A DNA stretch of 64,000 bases from VAXT01 sp963850415. Its GTDB lineage: Bacteria; Actinomycetota; Thermoleophilia; Gaiellales; Gaiellaceae. A program made the translations under genes and the position numbers. The notes beneath the pieces were generated by a model. It did no database searches, was not told the origin of the DNA, and saw only the letters and a program-made list of their open reading frames with translations. Within the stretch, counting starts at the first letter, position 1. Every line of letters starts with the position of its first letter. Below are positions 35,652 to 45,288 of the stretch, piece by piece. The stretch covers positions 248,001 to 312,000 of the forward strand of contig CAWKLE010000003.1 in the NCBI GenBank assembly GCA_963850415.1, read 5' to 3'.

Positions 35652-38090
35652 ATGGCCGGAAAAGGGGCATTCTTCCTCGGAACGACGGTCGACCCGAGCG
35701 GGAAGGCCAAGCCCGAGAACTTCACGCTCGACTCGAGCGACCTGACCACGCACGGCGTGATCGTGGGGATGACCGGCTCCGGCAAGACGGGTCTCGGCAT
35801 CGTCATGCTCGAGGAGGCGCTGCTCGCGGGGATCCCGGTGCTCGTCCTGGATCCAAAAGGCGACATGGGCAACCTCGCGCTCACCTTTCCGGACCTGTCG
35901 GCAGCGGAGTTCAAGCCCTGGGTGAACGAGTCCGACGCGACCGCCGCCGGGCTCTCCGTCGACGACTACGCCGCACAGACGGCGAGCCAGTGGCAGAAGG
36001 GGCTCGAGGGACAGGGGATGGGCGCCGACCGGATCAAGGAGCTGCGCGCCGCCGCCGACGTGACGATCTACACACCGGGCTCGACGGCCGGCGTCCCGCT
36101 CAACGTCGTCGGCTCGCTGCGTGCGCCCAAGCTCTCCTGGGACACCGAGGCGGAGACGCTACGCGACGAGATCGAGGGCCTCGTCACCAGCCTGCTCGCG
36201 CTCGCCGGGATCGACGCCGCGCCGCTGTCGAGCCGCGAGCACGTCTTGCTCTCCAACCTGATCGAGAACGCTTGGCGGGCGGGCCGCGACCTCGACCTCG
36301 GTTCTCTGATCGGGGAGATCCAGACGCCGCCTCTGCGCAAGCTGGGCGTCTTCGAGATCGACGCCTTCTTCCCGCCCAAGGACCGGACCGAGCTCGCCCT
36401 CAAGCTCAACGCGATCGTCGCCGCGCCGTCGTTCGAAGCCTGGGGAGAAGGGGCCGCGCTCGATGCGCAGTCGTTGCTCTTCACGCCCGAGGGCAAGGCG
36501 CGCGCCGCGATCGTCTACCTCGCCCATCTGTCCGACGAGGAGCGGCAGTTCGTCGTCACGCTCGTCCTCTCGAAGCTCGTCACCTGGATGCGTGGGCAGC
36601 CCGGAACGTCGGATCTCCGCGTGCTCTCGTACATGGACGAGGTGTTCGGCTTCGTCCCGCCGACCGCGGCGCCGCCGGCGAAGAAGCCGATCCTGACCAT
36701 CCTCAAGCAGGGTCGCGCATTCGGCGTCGGCATCGTGCTCGCGACCCAGAATCCGGTCGACCTCGACTACAAGGCGATGTCGAACGCCGGCACGTGGCTG
36801 GTCGGCCGGCTGCAGACCGAGCGCGACAAGGCCCGCGTCCTCGAGGGGCTTAGATCGGCTGCCGGCGGCACGGACGTCGCCGCGCTCGACGCGGCGATCG
36901 GCGGGCTCGAGAAGCGGCAATTCCTGCTCGTGAGCTCGAAGAGCTCGCAGCCGCAGATCTTTGCGACCCGCTGGGCGATGTCGTTTCTCCGCGGCCCGCT
37001 GACGAAGGACCAGGTCGCGTCGCTGATGAAGGACGTTCCGCGCGCGGCCGAGGCGCCCCCGGACGCGGCCCCCGAGCCGACTGCCGGGACGGCCCCCGAG
37101 GCGGCAACCGGGACGGCCGCGCCGGCACCGGAAGCCGCCGCTCCGCCCTCCGACGCGGAGACTCCGGTGGCGCCTGCCGCGCCGAGCGGCGTCCCCGTCC
37201 AGTACCTCGACCCAGCCGCTCCGTGGGCGTCGTCCGTCGGCGGCGCCGCGGGCGGCACGCGCCTGCGGGCATTCGTGGCCGCACGAGTCGATCTGCGCTA
37301 CGACGACACGACCGCCGGAATCGACGAGGCGCAGGAGTTCGAGGCGCTCTACGGCCCGCTCGACGGCGGCCTCGACCTCGACCAGGAGACCGTCGTCGAC
37401 TACGACGACCGCGACCTCGGCGCCCAACCACCTGCGGGGGCGACCTACGTTCTCCCGGAGGCTCCGATCGGGCAGGGGTCGTTCTTCAAGGACGCCGAGA
37501 CCGAGATCAAGCGACGGCTGGTCGACAAGCGCGCGCTCGAGATCTTCCGCAACAAGGCGTTGAAGCTCACCTCGCGGCCCGGCGAGAGCGAGGAGGACTT
37601 CCACAAGCGCTGCGACGAGGCGGCGCAGACCGAGGCCGACAAGGAAACGGCCGAGGTCACCACACGACTGAAGGCGCAGCAGGATCGGCTGCAATCGGCT
37701 GTCGACCTCGCCCAGCGCCGCGTCGAGGAGCTCGACGTGGAGACGAAGACTCGGGCCACCAACGAGCTCGTCGCCGGAGCCGGGGCCGTCCTCGGCGCGA
37801 TCCTGGGAGGCAGGCGCAGCACACGCTCGATCTCGGGCACGATCAGCGGGGCCTCCTCGCGCCGCGGAATGACGACACGCGCGGCCGAGCGGCGCAGGAC
37901 GGCCGAGGAGCGCGTCACGGAGAAGAGCGACGACCTCCAGCAGCTCGAGCAGGAGCTCCTCGACAAGGTCACCGAGATCGACGCCGCGTGGCGCGAGAAG
38001 GCCGGCGCGGTCGAGAGTGCCTCGATCCGGCTCGAGGCGACGGACGTCCACGTCGCTCAGCTTGCCCTCGTCTGGGTGCCCACGGCCTAG
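35652..38090 (+). CDS. HerA-like P-loop ATPase (HerA/FtsK superfamily)
   Basis: 812 residues from the ATG at 35652. Walker A MTGSGKTGLG lies near 37-46 and a Walker B-like strand VLSYMDEVFGF near 318-328. ILKQGRAFGVGIVLATQNPVDLDYKAMSN is the sensor strand typical of HerA and TraG-like hexameric DNA pumps. From about residue 460 there is an Ala/Pro-rich linker, followed by a unique C-terminal domain with a long coiled coil (about 660-800). No nuclease partner (NurA) is adjacent, so its DNA-processing role is inferred. It stands alone between a DUF4126 gene and a YidB-like gene. Confidence 0.8.
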   Translation: MAGKGAFFLGTTVDPSGKAKPENFTLDSSDLTTHGVIVGMTGSGKTGLGIVMLEEALLAGIPVLVLDPKGDMGNLALTFPDLSAAEFKPWVNESDATAAGLSVDDYAAQTASQWQKGLEGQGMGADRIKELRAAADVTIYTPGSTAGVPLNVVGSLRAPKLSWDTEAETLRDEIEGLVTSLLALAGIDAAPLSSREHVLLSNLIENAWRAGRDLDLGSLIGEIQTPPLRKLGVFEIDAFFPPKDRTELALKLNAIVAAPSFEAWGEGAALDAQSLLFTPEGKARAAIVYLAHLSDEERQFVVTLVLSKLVTWMRGQPGTSDLRVLSYMDEVFGFVPPTAAPPAKKPILTILKQGRAFGVGIVLATQNPVDLDYKAMSNAGTWLVGRLQTERDKARVLEGLRSAAGGTDVAALDAAIGGLEKRQFLLVSSKSSQPQIFATRWAMSFLRGPLTKDQVASLMKDVPRAAEAPPDAAPEPTAGTAPEAATGTAAPAPEAAAPPSDAETPVAPAAPSGVPVQYLDPAAPWASSVGGAAGGTRLRAFVAARVDLRYDDTTAGIDEAQEFEALYGPLDGGLDLDQETVVDYDDRDLGAQPPAGATYVLPEAPIGQGSFFKDAETEIKRRLVDKRALEIFRNKALKLTSRPGESEEDFHKRCDEAAQTEADKETAEVTTRLKAQQDRLQSAVDLAQRRVEELDVETKTRATNELVAGAGAVLGAILGGRRSTRSISGTISGASSRRGMTTRAAERRRTAEERVTEKSDDLQQLEQELLDKVTEIDAAWREKAGAVESASIRLEATDVHVAQLALVWVPTA

Positions 38091-38150
38091 CTCGCACCGC
38101 GGGCACGCACAAGCAGGGCCGCCGACAGGACCGCGGCTTGGCGCCGCGCG

Positions 38151-38561
38151 TTAGTTCAGCGTCACCTGTTGCAGCTGCTCGTCGACCTTGGCGTCGTCCA
38201 CGGTCCCCTCGGGCGTGGCGTGATCGACGGCGGCCGGAATCGCCTGCGCCAGCACGTCCGCGGCCTGGTCCTCGGAGATGTTCGCCTGCTGTGCAACCTC
38301 GGCGATCTTCTCGTGGCCCACGACCTTCTGCACGTCCGCGCCGGAGATGGGCTGATTGTCGCCCTTTGCGACCCACGAGTCCGCCTGCGCGCCCAGGCCG
38401 TTCGCCTTGAACGACTCCATCAACTTGGACAGGCCCCCGCCTGCGAGCAGCCCTGTGACGACCGGAACGAGCGCACTGAGCCCGGGCGACTGACCGCCGC
38501 CTGTTCCCCGTGCTCCGCTCTGGCCGAGAACCCCTCCGAGGACCTCAGTGAGTGATGACAT
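38151..38561 (-). CDS. YidB family (DUF937) protein
   Basis: 136 residues from the ATG at 38561, which has a strong AGAGGAGGAGGC Shine-Dalgarno. After a Gly-rich start (MSSLTEVLGGVLGQSG), the YidB pattern follows: LVPVVTGLLAGGGLSKLMESFKANGLGAQADSWVAKGDNQPISGADVQKVVGHEKIAEVAQQANIS (in pieces). Function unknown. Confidence 0.88.
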   Translation of the reverse strand: MSSLTEVLGGVLGQSGARGTGGGQSPGLSALVPVVTGLLAGGGLSKLMESFKANGLGAQADSWVAKGDNQPISGADVQKVVGHEKIAEVAQQANISEDQAADVLAQAIPAAVDHATPEGTVDDAKVDEQLQQVTLN

Positions 38562-38778
38562 GCCTCCTCCTCTCTGTACTCGATGCCCGAGGATAGATGC
38601 TCTGGTCTCTGGCCGGGACCGCCCGAACGGCGCCCTGACAGGGGTTGGGCCGCAGGTCCTGTCCAATCCCCCCATCGGGGGAGGCCAGGGTTCGGTTCGA
38701 GGCTACGATCCGTCGGTCACGAACAGGCCAGGGCTGCGCCGTTCTCCACTTCCGCAGCCCGACGACCCGCTCGCCTCT

Positions 38779-39321
38779 ATGCCGAACCGCTTCCGCAGCC
38801 GCCTGCTTGCGCTCGCCCTTGCCGCGTGCAGCTTCGCCTGCGCGATCTCGCTCACCGGCTCTGCGAATGCAACCCAGCCCGCACCGCACCTGAGACACAG
38901 GCCGTTCCACGTCACCTTCGGGCACTGGCGCTTGCCGAAGCGCCTGCGGCACAAGAAGCGGACGCTCGGCGAGCGCGCCGCCAGGATCGCGCTCCGAGAG
39001 GTCGGCGTGCCCTACCGCTGGGGCGGCACGTCCCCGAACAGCGGATTCGACTGCTCCGGGCTCGTCTACTGGGCCTATGGACGCCTCGGAATCGCGCTCC
39101 CGCACAGCTCGTACGCGCTCGCGGGCAAGGGCCGGCCCGTTCGCTCCTCACGGCTCAGGCCCGGCGACCTGCTCTTCTTCTACGGCTTCGGCCACGTCGG
39201 CCTGTACGTCGGCCACGGACGGATGGTGCACGCCCCGCATGCCGGCGAGCGCGTCCAGGTCGTCCGGCTCGCCGCCTCCGGGTACGGCAGCGCAATCGAC
39301 GGCGCGCGGCGCCTGCGCTGA
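38779..39321 (+). CDS. Secreted NlpC/P60 peptidoglycan endopeptidase
   Basis: 180 residues from the ATG at 38779, which starts a signal peptide (RLLALALAACSFACAISL). The catalytic domain (about 70-180) has RYALREVGVPYRWGGTSPNSGFDCSGLVYWAYG-type sequence (nucleophile Cys in DCSGLV), the histidine in GHVGLYVGHGRMVHAP, and one further histidine or polar residue at the end. It cuts within peptide stems of the cell wall. The short domain and absence of a targeting domain are normal for small secreted members. Confidence 0.93.
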   Translation: MPNRFRSRLLALALAACSFACAISLTGSANATQPAPHLRHRPFHVTFGHWRLPKRLRHKKRTLGERAARIALREVGVPYRWGGTSPNSGFDCSGLVYWAYGRLGIALPHSSYALAGKGRPVRSSRLRPGDLLFFYGFGHVGLYVGHGRMVHAPHAGERVQVVRLAASGYGSAIDGARRLR

Positions 39322-39325
39322 CCCG

Positions 39326-40177
39326 CTAGCTGCTCGGGAGATCGAGCACCATCCCTTCGCGCGCCACGACCGGCGGATCCTCCGTCTTCGACTCGATCGA
39401 CCTCGCCTCAGCTTCGAGCTGCTCCATGATCTCGTCCGAGTGGGTCGGATCGTGGTGGAACAGGACGAGCCGCCGGGCCCCCACCGCGTCCGCGTACGCA
39501 ACCGCGGTCTTCACGCTCGAATGACCCCAGCCGAGCCGGCCGTCGTACTCCTCCGCGAAGTACTGCGCGTCGTGGAGCAGTAGGTCGACGTCCTCGGCGA
39601 TCGAGCCGCCCGAGATCCAGTCGCGCGATCGCTGGGTGAAGTCGCCGGTCAGAGCCGGCTCGTGGTCGGGGATGTACGCGATGCTCGATCCATCCGCCTC
39701 GATCCGGTAGCCCACGGTGGGCCCGGGATGGACGATGAGGCTCGCGGTGAGCCGCGCGTCCCCGATCCTCCACTGCGTCTTCGGCAGCTCGTGGAAGACA
39801 ACCTCGGCGGGCGTGTCCATGAGGTCGATCGGGAAGAGCGGCGGCGAGAACGAGCGCCTGATCCGCTCCTTCAGGGTGAGGACCGGGGAGCGCGGGCCCC
39901 AGAGGTCGATCGTCGTCTCCGGATCGAAGAGCGGGGCGAAGAACCGAAGCCCCTCGAGGTGGTCGAGGTGCAGGTGCGTGAGCAGGAGGTTCACCTGCTT
40001 GACGCCGTGCTCGACCAGCTCGTTCCCGAGCTCCCGGATCCCCGTCCCCGCGTCGAGCACGAACACGGTGCCGTCGTCGAGCGAGATCTCGATGCACGAC
40101 GTGTTCCCGCCGCAGCGGACCGTCAGCGGGCCCGGCGTCGCCACCGAGCCGCGGCAGCCCCAGATCCTCACGCGCAT
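39326..40177 (-). CDS. MBL-fold metallo-hydrolase
   Basis: 283 residues from the ATG at 40177. The start MRVRIWGCRGSVATPGP and the metal motif THLHLDHLEGL (HxHxDH near 75-80) are intact, with more ligands at VHPGPTVGYRIE, HDAQYFAEE, GHSS and FHHDPTHSD. The family (PhnP/RNase Z-like MBL proteins with a GCRGS start) includes phosphodiesterases. A PAS-domain gene precedes it by 13 nt on the same strand, so a signalling role is possible. Confidence 0.9.
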   Translation of the reverse strand: MRVRIWGCRGSVATPGPLTVRCGGNTSCIEISLDDGTVFVLDAGTGIRELGNELVEHGVKQVNLLLTHLHLDHLEGLRFFAPLFDPETTIDLWGPRSPVLTLKERIRRSFSPPLFPIDLMDTPAEVVFHELPKTQWRIGDARLTASLIVHPGPTVGYRIEADGSSIAYIPDHEPALTGDFTQRSRDWISGGSIAEDVDLLLHDAQYFAEEYDGRLGWGHSSVKTAVAYADAVGARRLVLFHHDPTHSDEIMEQLEAEARSIESKTEDPPVVAREGMVLDLPSS

Positions 40178-40190
40178 GACGTGACCAAAC

Positions 40191-40586
40191 CTACTCCCGC
40201 CAGAAGATTCCGACGATCCCGACGAACTCGTCCGCCTCCGCGAAGAGCGGGAACGCCGTGATCGCGATCTGCCGGTCGACACCGTCCCGGCTCAGGACCC
40301 ACAGCTGCTCGTGGGCGGCGCGCCGCTCCTCGAGCGCGATCCTGGTCGGCCGCTTCTCCTCGGTCAGCGGCGAGTGGTTCCGGGTGCGCGGCGTGAAGCT
40401 CGCGGAGAACTCCTCCATCGGCATCTCGCCGATCTCGGCGAACGGACGGCCCACGACCTCCTCGGCGGCCTCGTTGAAGAAGACGAGCGTGCCCTCGGCG
40501 TCGGCGATCAGCGTCGGCGTGGCGAGATTCGACGCCAGCTCGCGCGCGAGGATCAGGACCAGATGCTTCGACCGTGCCGTGGCCAC
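40191..40586 (-). CDS. Stand-alone PAS domain protein
   Basis: 131 residues. It is a single PAS fold: SNLATPTLIADAEGTLVFFNEAAEEVVGRPFAEI (in pieces, 18-55), then WVLSRDGVDRQIAITAFPLF and EFVGIVGIFWRE. There is no output domain, so it may dimerise with another protein or the adjacent MBL hydrolase. GTG start with TAGTCT 6 nt upstream, suggesting a leaderless mRNA shared with the MBL gene. Confidence 0.88.
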   Translation of the reverse strand: MATARSKHLVLILARELASNLATPTLIADAEGTLVFFNEAAEEVVGRPFAEIGEMPMEEFSASFTPRTRNHSPLTEEKRPTRIALEERRAAHEQLWVLSRDGVDRQIAITAFPLFAEADEFVGIVGIFWRE

Positions 40587-40592
40587 TGGAGA

Positions 40593-40598
40593 AGACTA
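40593..40598 (-). promoter_or_regulatory. Leaderless-type -10 box of the PAS-MBL unit
   Basis: TAGTCT on the minus strand, 6 nt before the GTG at 40586. Confidence 0.45.
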
Positions 40599-40662
40599 TG
40601 CAGGACGGAGCCCACGATTTGATCGGTAGGTTCTCCTTCGGAAAGCGACCAGGGAGCCTGCC

Positions 40663-41586
40663 ATGCGCCTCGAGGGAATCCACCACGTCACTGCGATCAC
40701 CGGCGACGCGCCGGGCAACGTCGACTTCTACGTGCGCGTGCTCGGCCTGCGCCTGGTCAAGAAGACCGTCAACCAGGACGACCCGACCGTCTACCACCTG
40801 TTCTATGCGGACGAGCGCGGATCGGCCGGCTCGGACATCACGTTCTTCGAGTACCCCGGCGCGCGGCGAGGGCGCGCGGGGGCGGGCATGGTGCACCGCG
40901 TCGTCTTCCGGGTCGGGTCCGACGAGGCGCTCGACTTCTGGGCGGAGCGCCTCGCCAAGGAGGGCGTCTCCGTCTCGCGCGCCGACGGAAGCCTCACGTT
41001 CACCGACCCCGAGGGGCTCGGCCTGGAGCTGGCGGTGGTCGAGACCGACGACGAGCCGCTGACCGCGGAGAGCCCGGAGATTCCGGCCCAGCACCGCATC
41101 CAGGGCTTCGACCGCGTGCGCGCGCTCACACGCGACCCCGAGGCGAGTCGCCGATTCCTGGAGGAGTCGCTCGGGTTCACGAAGAGCGGCGAGGCCGGCT
41201 TCGAGGCGCGCGGAGAGCAGCGCGGCGGGCACTACGAGTACGAAACGACGGAGCAGGCGGGCATCCCCGGCGCGGGCACCGTCCATCACGTCGCGTGGGC
41301 TTCGACGCCCGAGGAGCACGAAGCCTGGCGCGAGCGCGTGGCCGAAGGCGGTGGCCGACCCACGCCCGTGATCGACCGCTTCTACTTCAAGTCGATCTAC
41401 TTCCGCGAGCCGAGCGGCGTCCTGTTCGAGATCGCGACGATCGGCCCCGGCTTCACCACCGACGAGCCGCTCGAGACCCTCGGGGAACGCCTCTCGCTCC
41501 CGCCGGACTTCGAGCACCTGCGCGAGCAGGTCGAGCCCGTGCTCACGCCGATCACGAACCCGCGCGACAGCTGGGCGCCACACTGA
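40663..41586 (+). CDS. Ring-cleaving dioxygenase (VOC family, MhqO-like)
   Basis: 307 residues with two pairs of VOC modules: GIHHVTAITGDAPGNVDFYVRVLGLRLVKKTVNQDD (in pieces) gives the first metal His, and GTVHHVAWASTPEEHEAW with LFEIATIGPGF supply the second His and the Glu. MhqO-type enzymes open hydroquinone rings using Fe2+. A GGGAG site lies before the ATG at 40663. An esterase gene follows; its frame overlaps the stop codon, so this is an operon like the mhq operons in which a hydrolase (MhqD-like) follows the dioxygenase. Confidence 0.87.
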   Translation: MRLEGIHHVTAITGDAPGNVDFYVRVLGLRLVKKTVNQDDPTVYHLFYADERGSAGSDITFFEYPGARRGRAGAGMVHRVVFRVGSDEALDFWAERLAKEGVSVSRADGSLTFTDPEGLGLELAVVETDDEPLTAESPEIPAQHRIQGFDRVRALTRDPEASRRFLEESLGFTKSGEAGFEARGEQRGGHYEYETTEQAGIPGAGTVHHVAWASTPEEHEAWRERVAEGGGRPTPVIDRFYFKSIYFREPSGVLFEIATIGPGFTTDEPLETLGERLSLPPDFEHLREQVEPVLTPITNPRDSWAPH

Positions 41587-42221
41587 GCCTCGAGTCGAGA
41601 ACCCGCCCGGCCGCGGGGGAGCCGGACGGCGCACTCGTCCTCTTCCACGGGCGCGGGACCGACGAGAACGACCTCTTCCCGCTCCTCGACGCGCTCGACC
41701 CGGAGCGGCGACTGCACGGCGTCACTCCGCGCGGGCCGCTCTCGCTGCCGCCGGGCGGCCGGCACTGGTACGTCCTCGGCGAGCTCGGCTATCCGCCCCC
41801 GGACACGTTCCTGCCCTCGTTCCGCGAGGCGTCGGGCTTCCTCGACGGACTCGCGGCCGAGACCGGGATCCCGCCCGAGCGAACCGTGCTCGGCGGCTTC
41901 TCGCAGGGCTCGATGATGAGCTACGCGCTCGGCCTCGGCGCGGGACGGCCCAGGCCCGCGGGCCTGATCGCGCTGAGCGGGTTCTTCCCCCGGGTCGAAG
42001 GGCTCGAGTACGACCTCGACCCGCCGCTACCGCCGATCGCGATCGGCCACGGGACGCTCGATCCGATCATCGGAGTCGAGTGGGGCCGGCAGGCGAAGGA
42101 GCTGCTCGAAGGGGCGGGCGCGGACGTCCTCTACCGCGAGTACCCGCTCCCGCACACGGTCGACCCGTCGTTCCTGGCCGAGCTCAGGCGCTGGCTGGAG
42201 CGCGTCCTTCCGAGCGGCTAG
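41583..42221 (+). CDS. Carboxylesterase/phospholipase-type alpha/beta hydrolase (MhqD-like)
   Basis: 212 residues. The start is probably CTG at 41583, overlapping the dioxygenase stop (CTGA): no ATG, GTG or TTG is seen near the domain start. Oxyanion loop LVLFHGRGTDENDL, nucleophile GGFSQGSMMS, acid HGTLDPII and His in LPHTVD form a complete triad of the lysophospholipase/carboxylesterase family. In Bacillus the analogous MhqD protein is induced by quinones together with MhqO; a shared role in handling quinone-like compounds here is inferred from gene order. Confidence 0.87.
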   Translation: MSLESRTRPAAGEPDGALVLFHGRGTDENDLFPLLDALDPERRLHGVTPRGPLSLPPGGRHWYVLGELGYPPPDTFLPSFREASGFLDGLAAETGIPPERTVLGGFSQGSMMSYALGLGAGRPRPAGLIALSGFFPRVEGLEYDLDPPLPPIAIGHGTLDPIIGVEWGRQAKELLEGAGADVLYREYPLPHTVDPSFLAELRRWLERVLPSG

Positions 42222-43710
42222 TTCGCCGTCGGCAGTGTGAGCGGCGCGTCCTCGGGATGCCTGTGCAGCCCGCGCGCGACGGGCTCCCTCCGCGTCTTCA
42301 CCAGTGGAGCCGTCGGCGGGAGCGTGATGTCGAAGGTCGCGCTGGTCAAACGCTGGTGGCACCCGGTGTTGTTCGGGTAGCAGGAGCCGTTCGCACCCGA
42401 GTCGGGAGCCTTCGCGAGCGAGAAGACCGGATGCGCCTTGCCGTCGCCCGTGAACGAGGTCGAGATGTAGTCGCCGACCATGTAGCCCTGGTTCGTGTTC
42501 GCGATCCACGGCACCTTCATCGGGCCGGCGACCTTGATCGGCGGCGCCCAGGTCGCGCCGCCGTCGAGTGACGAAACGAACCCGACGCTCAGGTCGCTCG
42601 AGCCAGACGGGAAGTAGTAGTAGGTCAGCGCCAGGTGGGCCGTGCTCCCGCCGGTGTTGGGGTCGACCGCAAGGCCGGGGATGAAGTGGTCGACGCCGCT
42701 GTTCAAGGGATCGGCCGGGATGCGCACAACCGGCGTCCAACTGACGCCGTCGGTCGAGTTCGACATGACGATGTCGTTCGCGTTGCAACCCGACTCGAAG
42801 ACGCAGTCGCTCCACGCGACGTAGACACGACCCGAGGAGTCAACCTCCGCGGTCGGCATCGGCGGGTCTCTCATTCCCTGGTCACCGGCCGAGATCTGGC
42901 TCGCAACGAAGCCCGTGGACCACGAGTTCCCGCCGTCTGTCGAGACCGCGGCCTCGACGGCCGAGTAGTTCGCCGTGTAGGGCACTACGACGGTCCCGTT
43001 CGGTAGCGCCACCGGCTGGCCACCGAGGCCCGACGCTCCACTCACGCTGTGGAGCGAGCCCCAGGTGAGCCCGCCGTCCGTCGAGGTGACCATCGTCACC
43101 TCGTTGCCGGCGCTGTTGTCGTCGAACTCGATGTAGCAGTTGCCGTAGTGCGGGCTCTGCGGCCACTGGTCGCACGCGATCCACGTCTTGTCCCAGAACG
43201 TCCCCGGTGCGGTGCCCGCGACGACCGGGTTCGACCCACGTCACGCCCCCGTCGGTCGAGCGGTTGACGAGCAGGATGTGTCCGTCCCCGCTGGCGTCGA
43301 TCCCGAGGCCGAGCGCGAGCCAGACGTCGTCCTGCGCGTCGTAGGCGATCGAGGGGTCGCTGATCCGCGGCCAGACGCCGCCCTCGTTGATCGTCGTTCC
43401 GGGGAGGCCGCCGGTCGTCCACGTGCCGCCGCCGTTCTGCGAGGTGGAGAAGACGAGGTTGCTCGAGCCGCCGCCCGCCGAACCAGCGGCCGGACTGGGA
43501 GAGCGCGACGATCGTCTGCCCATGGGCAAACGAGTCGGGCTCGACCTGCGTCTTGTGCTGGTGGCCGGTTCCGCCGTCCGTGTATGGGTCGTTGCTGATC
43601 GGCGTCGGGATGACGCTCCCCGCCGAGACCGTCGAGACCACGAGCATCGCGAGGGCTGCCACAGCGGCAGCGGTCCAGACCGACTTCGCCCTAAGCCCTC
43701 TCTCCCCCAC
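42218..43710 (-). pseudogene. BNR array gene A: secreted Asp-box propeller, frame broken twice as sequenced
   Basis: From the GTG at 43710 (the same signal-peptide length as its paralogues) the parts are in three frames: signal peptide to QSGRWF, then GGGSSNLVFSTSQNGG to STDGGVTW, then NPVVAGTAPGTFWDKTW through the C-terminus at 42218. The two +1 changes lie near 43471-43481 and 43235-43237, both in short C runs, and can be placed by comparison with gene B. The propeller shows Asp boxes (TSTDGGLTWGS, VSTDGGNSW, SSLDGGATW) and the array-specific YMVGDYISTSFTGDGKAHPVFSLAKAP and CYPNNTGCHQRLTS stretches. Enzymatic activity is not claimed. The 3' end meets the esterase gene. Confidence 0.8.
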
Positions 43711-43720
43711 GTTGGCCCCG

Positions 43721-43726
43721 ATCCTA
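43721..43726 (-). promoter_or_regulatory. Conserved -10-like box before BNR gene A
   Basis: TAGGATC-GGGG, 10 nt before the GTG. The same TAnGATCnGG pattern stands before genes C and D. Confidence 0.4.
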
Positions 43727-43746
43727 ATCGGTTCCCGCACGCAGGC

Positions 43747-45252
43747 CTAGTTCGCGGTCCGCGGTGCGAGCGGTGTCTCTTCCGGATGCCTGTGCAGCCC
43801 GCGCGCGATCGGCTCCCGGCGGGTCCGCACCGGCGCGACCGGCGGCGGCTGCGTGATGTCGACCGAAACGCTCGTCAGACGCTGGTGGCACCCCGTGTTG
43901 TTCGGGTAACAGGAGCCGTTCACGCCCGAGTCCGGCGCCTTGGCCAGCGAGAAGACCGGTGCGCCTTGCCGTCGCCCGTGAACGACGTCGAGATGTAGTC
44001 GCCGACCATGTAGCCCTGGTCCGTTCTCGCGATCCACGGCACGTGCATCGGGCCGCCGATCAACCGGCCCTGCGTCCAGCTCGCGCCGCCATCGAGGGAC
44101 GACGTGAAGCCGACGGTCATCTGACACGTGCTTGTGCTGCAGGTATCGCCGTTGGGGAAGTAGTAGTAGGCGACGGCGAGGTGCGTCGAGCTGCCCGCCG
44201 TGTTCTTGTCGACTGCGATCCCGGGCAGGAAGTGGTCGATATGGCTGTCGAGGGCGTCGATCGGAATTCGCGTCACGGTCGACCACGTCAGGCCATCCAG
44301 CGATGAGCTGTACACGATGTCGTTCGACCTGGCAGTTCGTGCGGAAACGGCAGTCCTGCCAGGCGAGATAGACCTTGCCGTCACCCGCTACCTCGGCGGA
44401 GGGCAGTGAGAACGTGCGGATGTTCGCGGCCACGCCGTGCTCCGTGACGTTGGAGACGAGCACGCAGTCGCCCCAGCTCGTGCCGCCGTTCGTCGACCGG
44501 AACGAGCTCTCCGCGCCGCCGTCGTTCGAATACGGCACGATCACGTTCCCGTTCGGCTGGACGACCGGCTGGCCGCCCAGACCCGACGAGCAACCCGGCG
44601 GCGAGAGCACCGAGCCCCACGTGACACCACCGTCGGTGGACGTGACCATGCTCATGCGGTCGCCGGCGCTGGCGTCGTCGAACTCGACGTAGCAGTTGCC
44701 GTAGTGCGGGCTCTCCGCCCAGGTGTCGCACGTGATCCAGGTCTTGTCCCAGAAGGTTCCAGGCGCGGTACCTGCGGTCACCGGGTTCGACCAGGTCACG
44801 CCGCCGTCCGTCGAGCGGTTGACGAGCAGGATGTGACCGCTGCCGCCCGCGTCGATCCCGAGGCCGAGCGCGAGCCACACGTTGTCCTGCGGGTCGAAGG
44901 CCACCGACGGGTCACTGATGCGCGGCCACGGGCCGCCGGAGTTGATGGTCGTTCCGGGCAGGCCGCCGGTCGTCCACGTGCGTCCGCCGTTCTGCGACGA
45001 CGAGAAGACGAGGTTGCTCGAGCCGCCGCCGCTGAACCACCGGCCGGACTGCGTGAGCGCGACGATCGTCTGCCCGAACGCAAACGAGTCGGGCTCGACC
45101 TGCGTCTTGTGCTGGTGCGAGCTCCCCGCATCCGTGTACGGGTCGTCGCTGATCGGCGTCGGGAGCACGCTGCCGGCGGAGACGGTCGCGACGAACAGCA
45201 CACCGAGCGCCGCCACTGCGACAGCGGTCCAGACCGACCTCGCCCTACGCAC
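43747..45252 (-). pseudogene. BNR array gene B: secreted Asp-box propeller with two compensating frame changes
   Basis: The long open frame from the GTG at 45252 to the stop at 43747 is 501 codons, but its middle (about 44327 down to 43955) is out of phase. There the family sequence SNDIVYSSSLDGLTW to YISTSFTGDGKAH is in another frame. One extra base near 44327-44331 (acctgg) and one base missing near 43955 (ccggtgcg where gene A has ccggatgcg) explain it, so N- and C-termini are in the same frame. Asp boxes STDGGVTWS and SLDGGASW are visible. The C-terminus is almost the same as that of gene A (TRREPIARGLHRHPEETP). Confidence 0.8.
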
Positions 45253-45288
45253 CTTCTCCCCTACGCCCCCGACGTCAATCAGCTCCGG

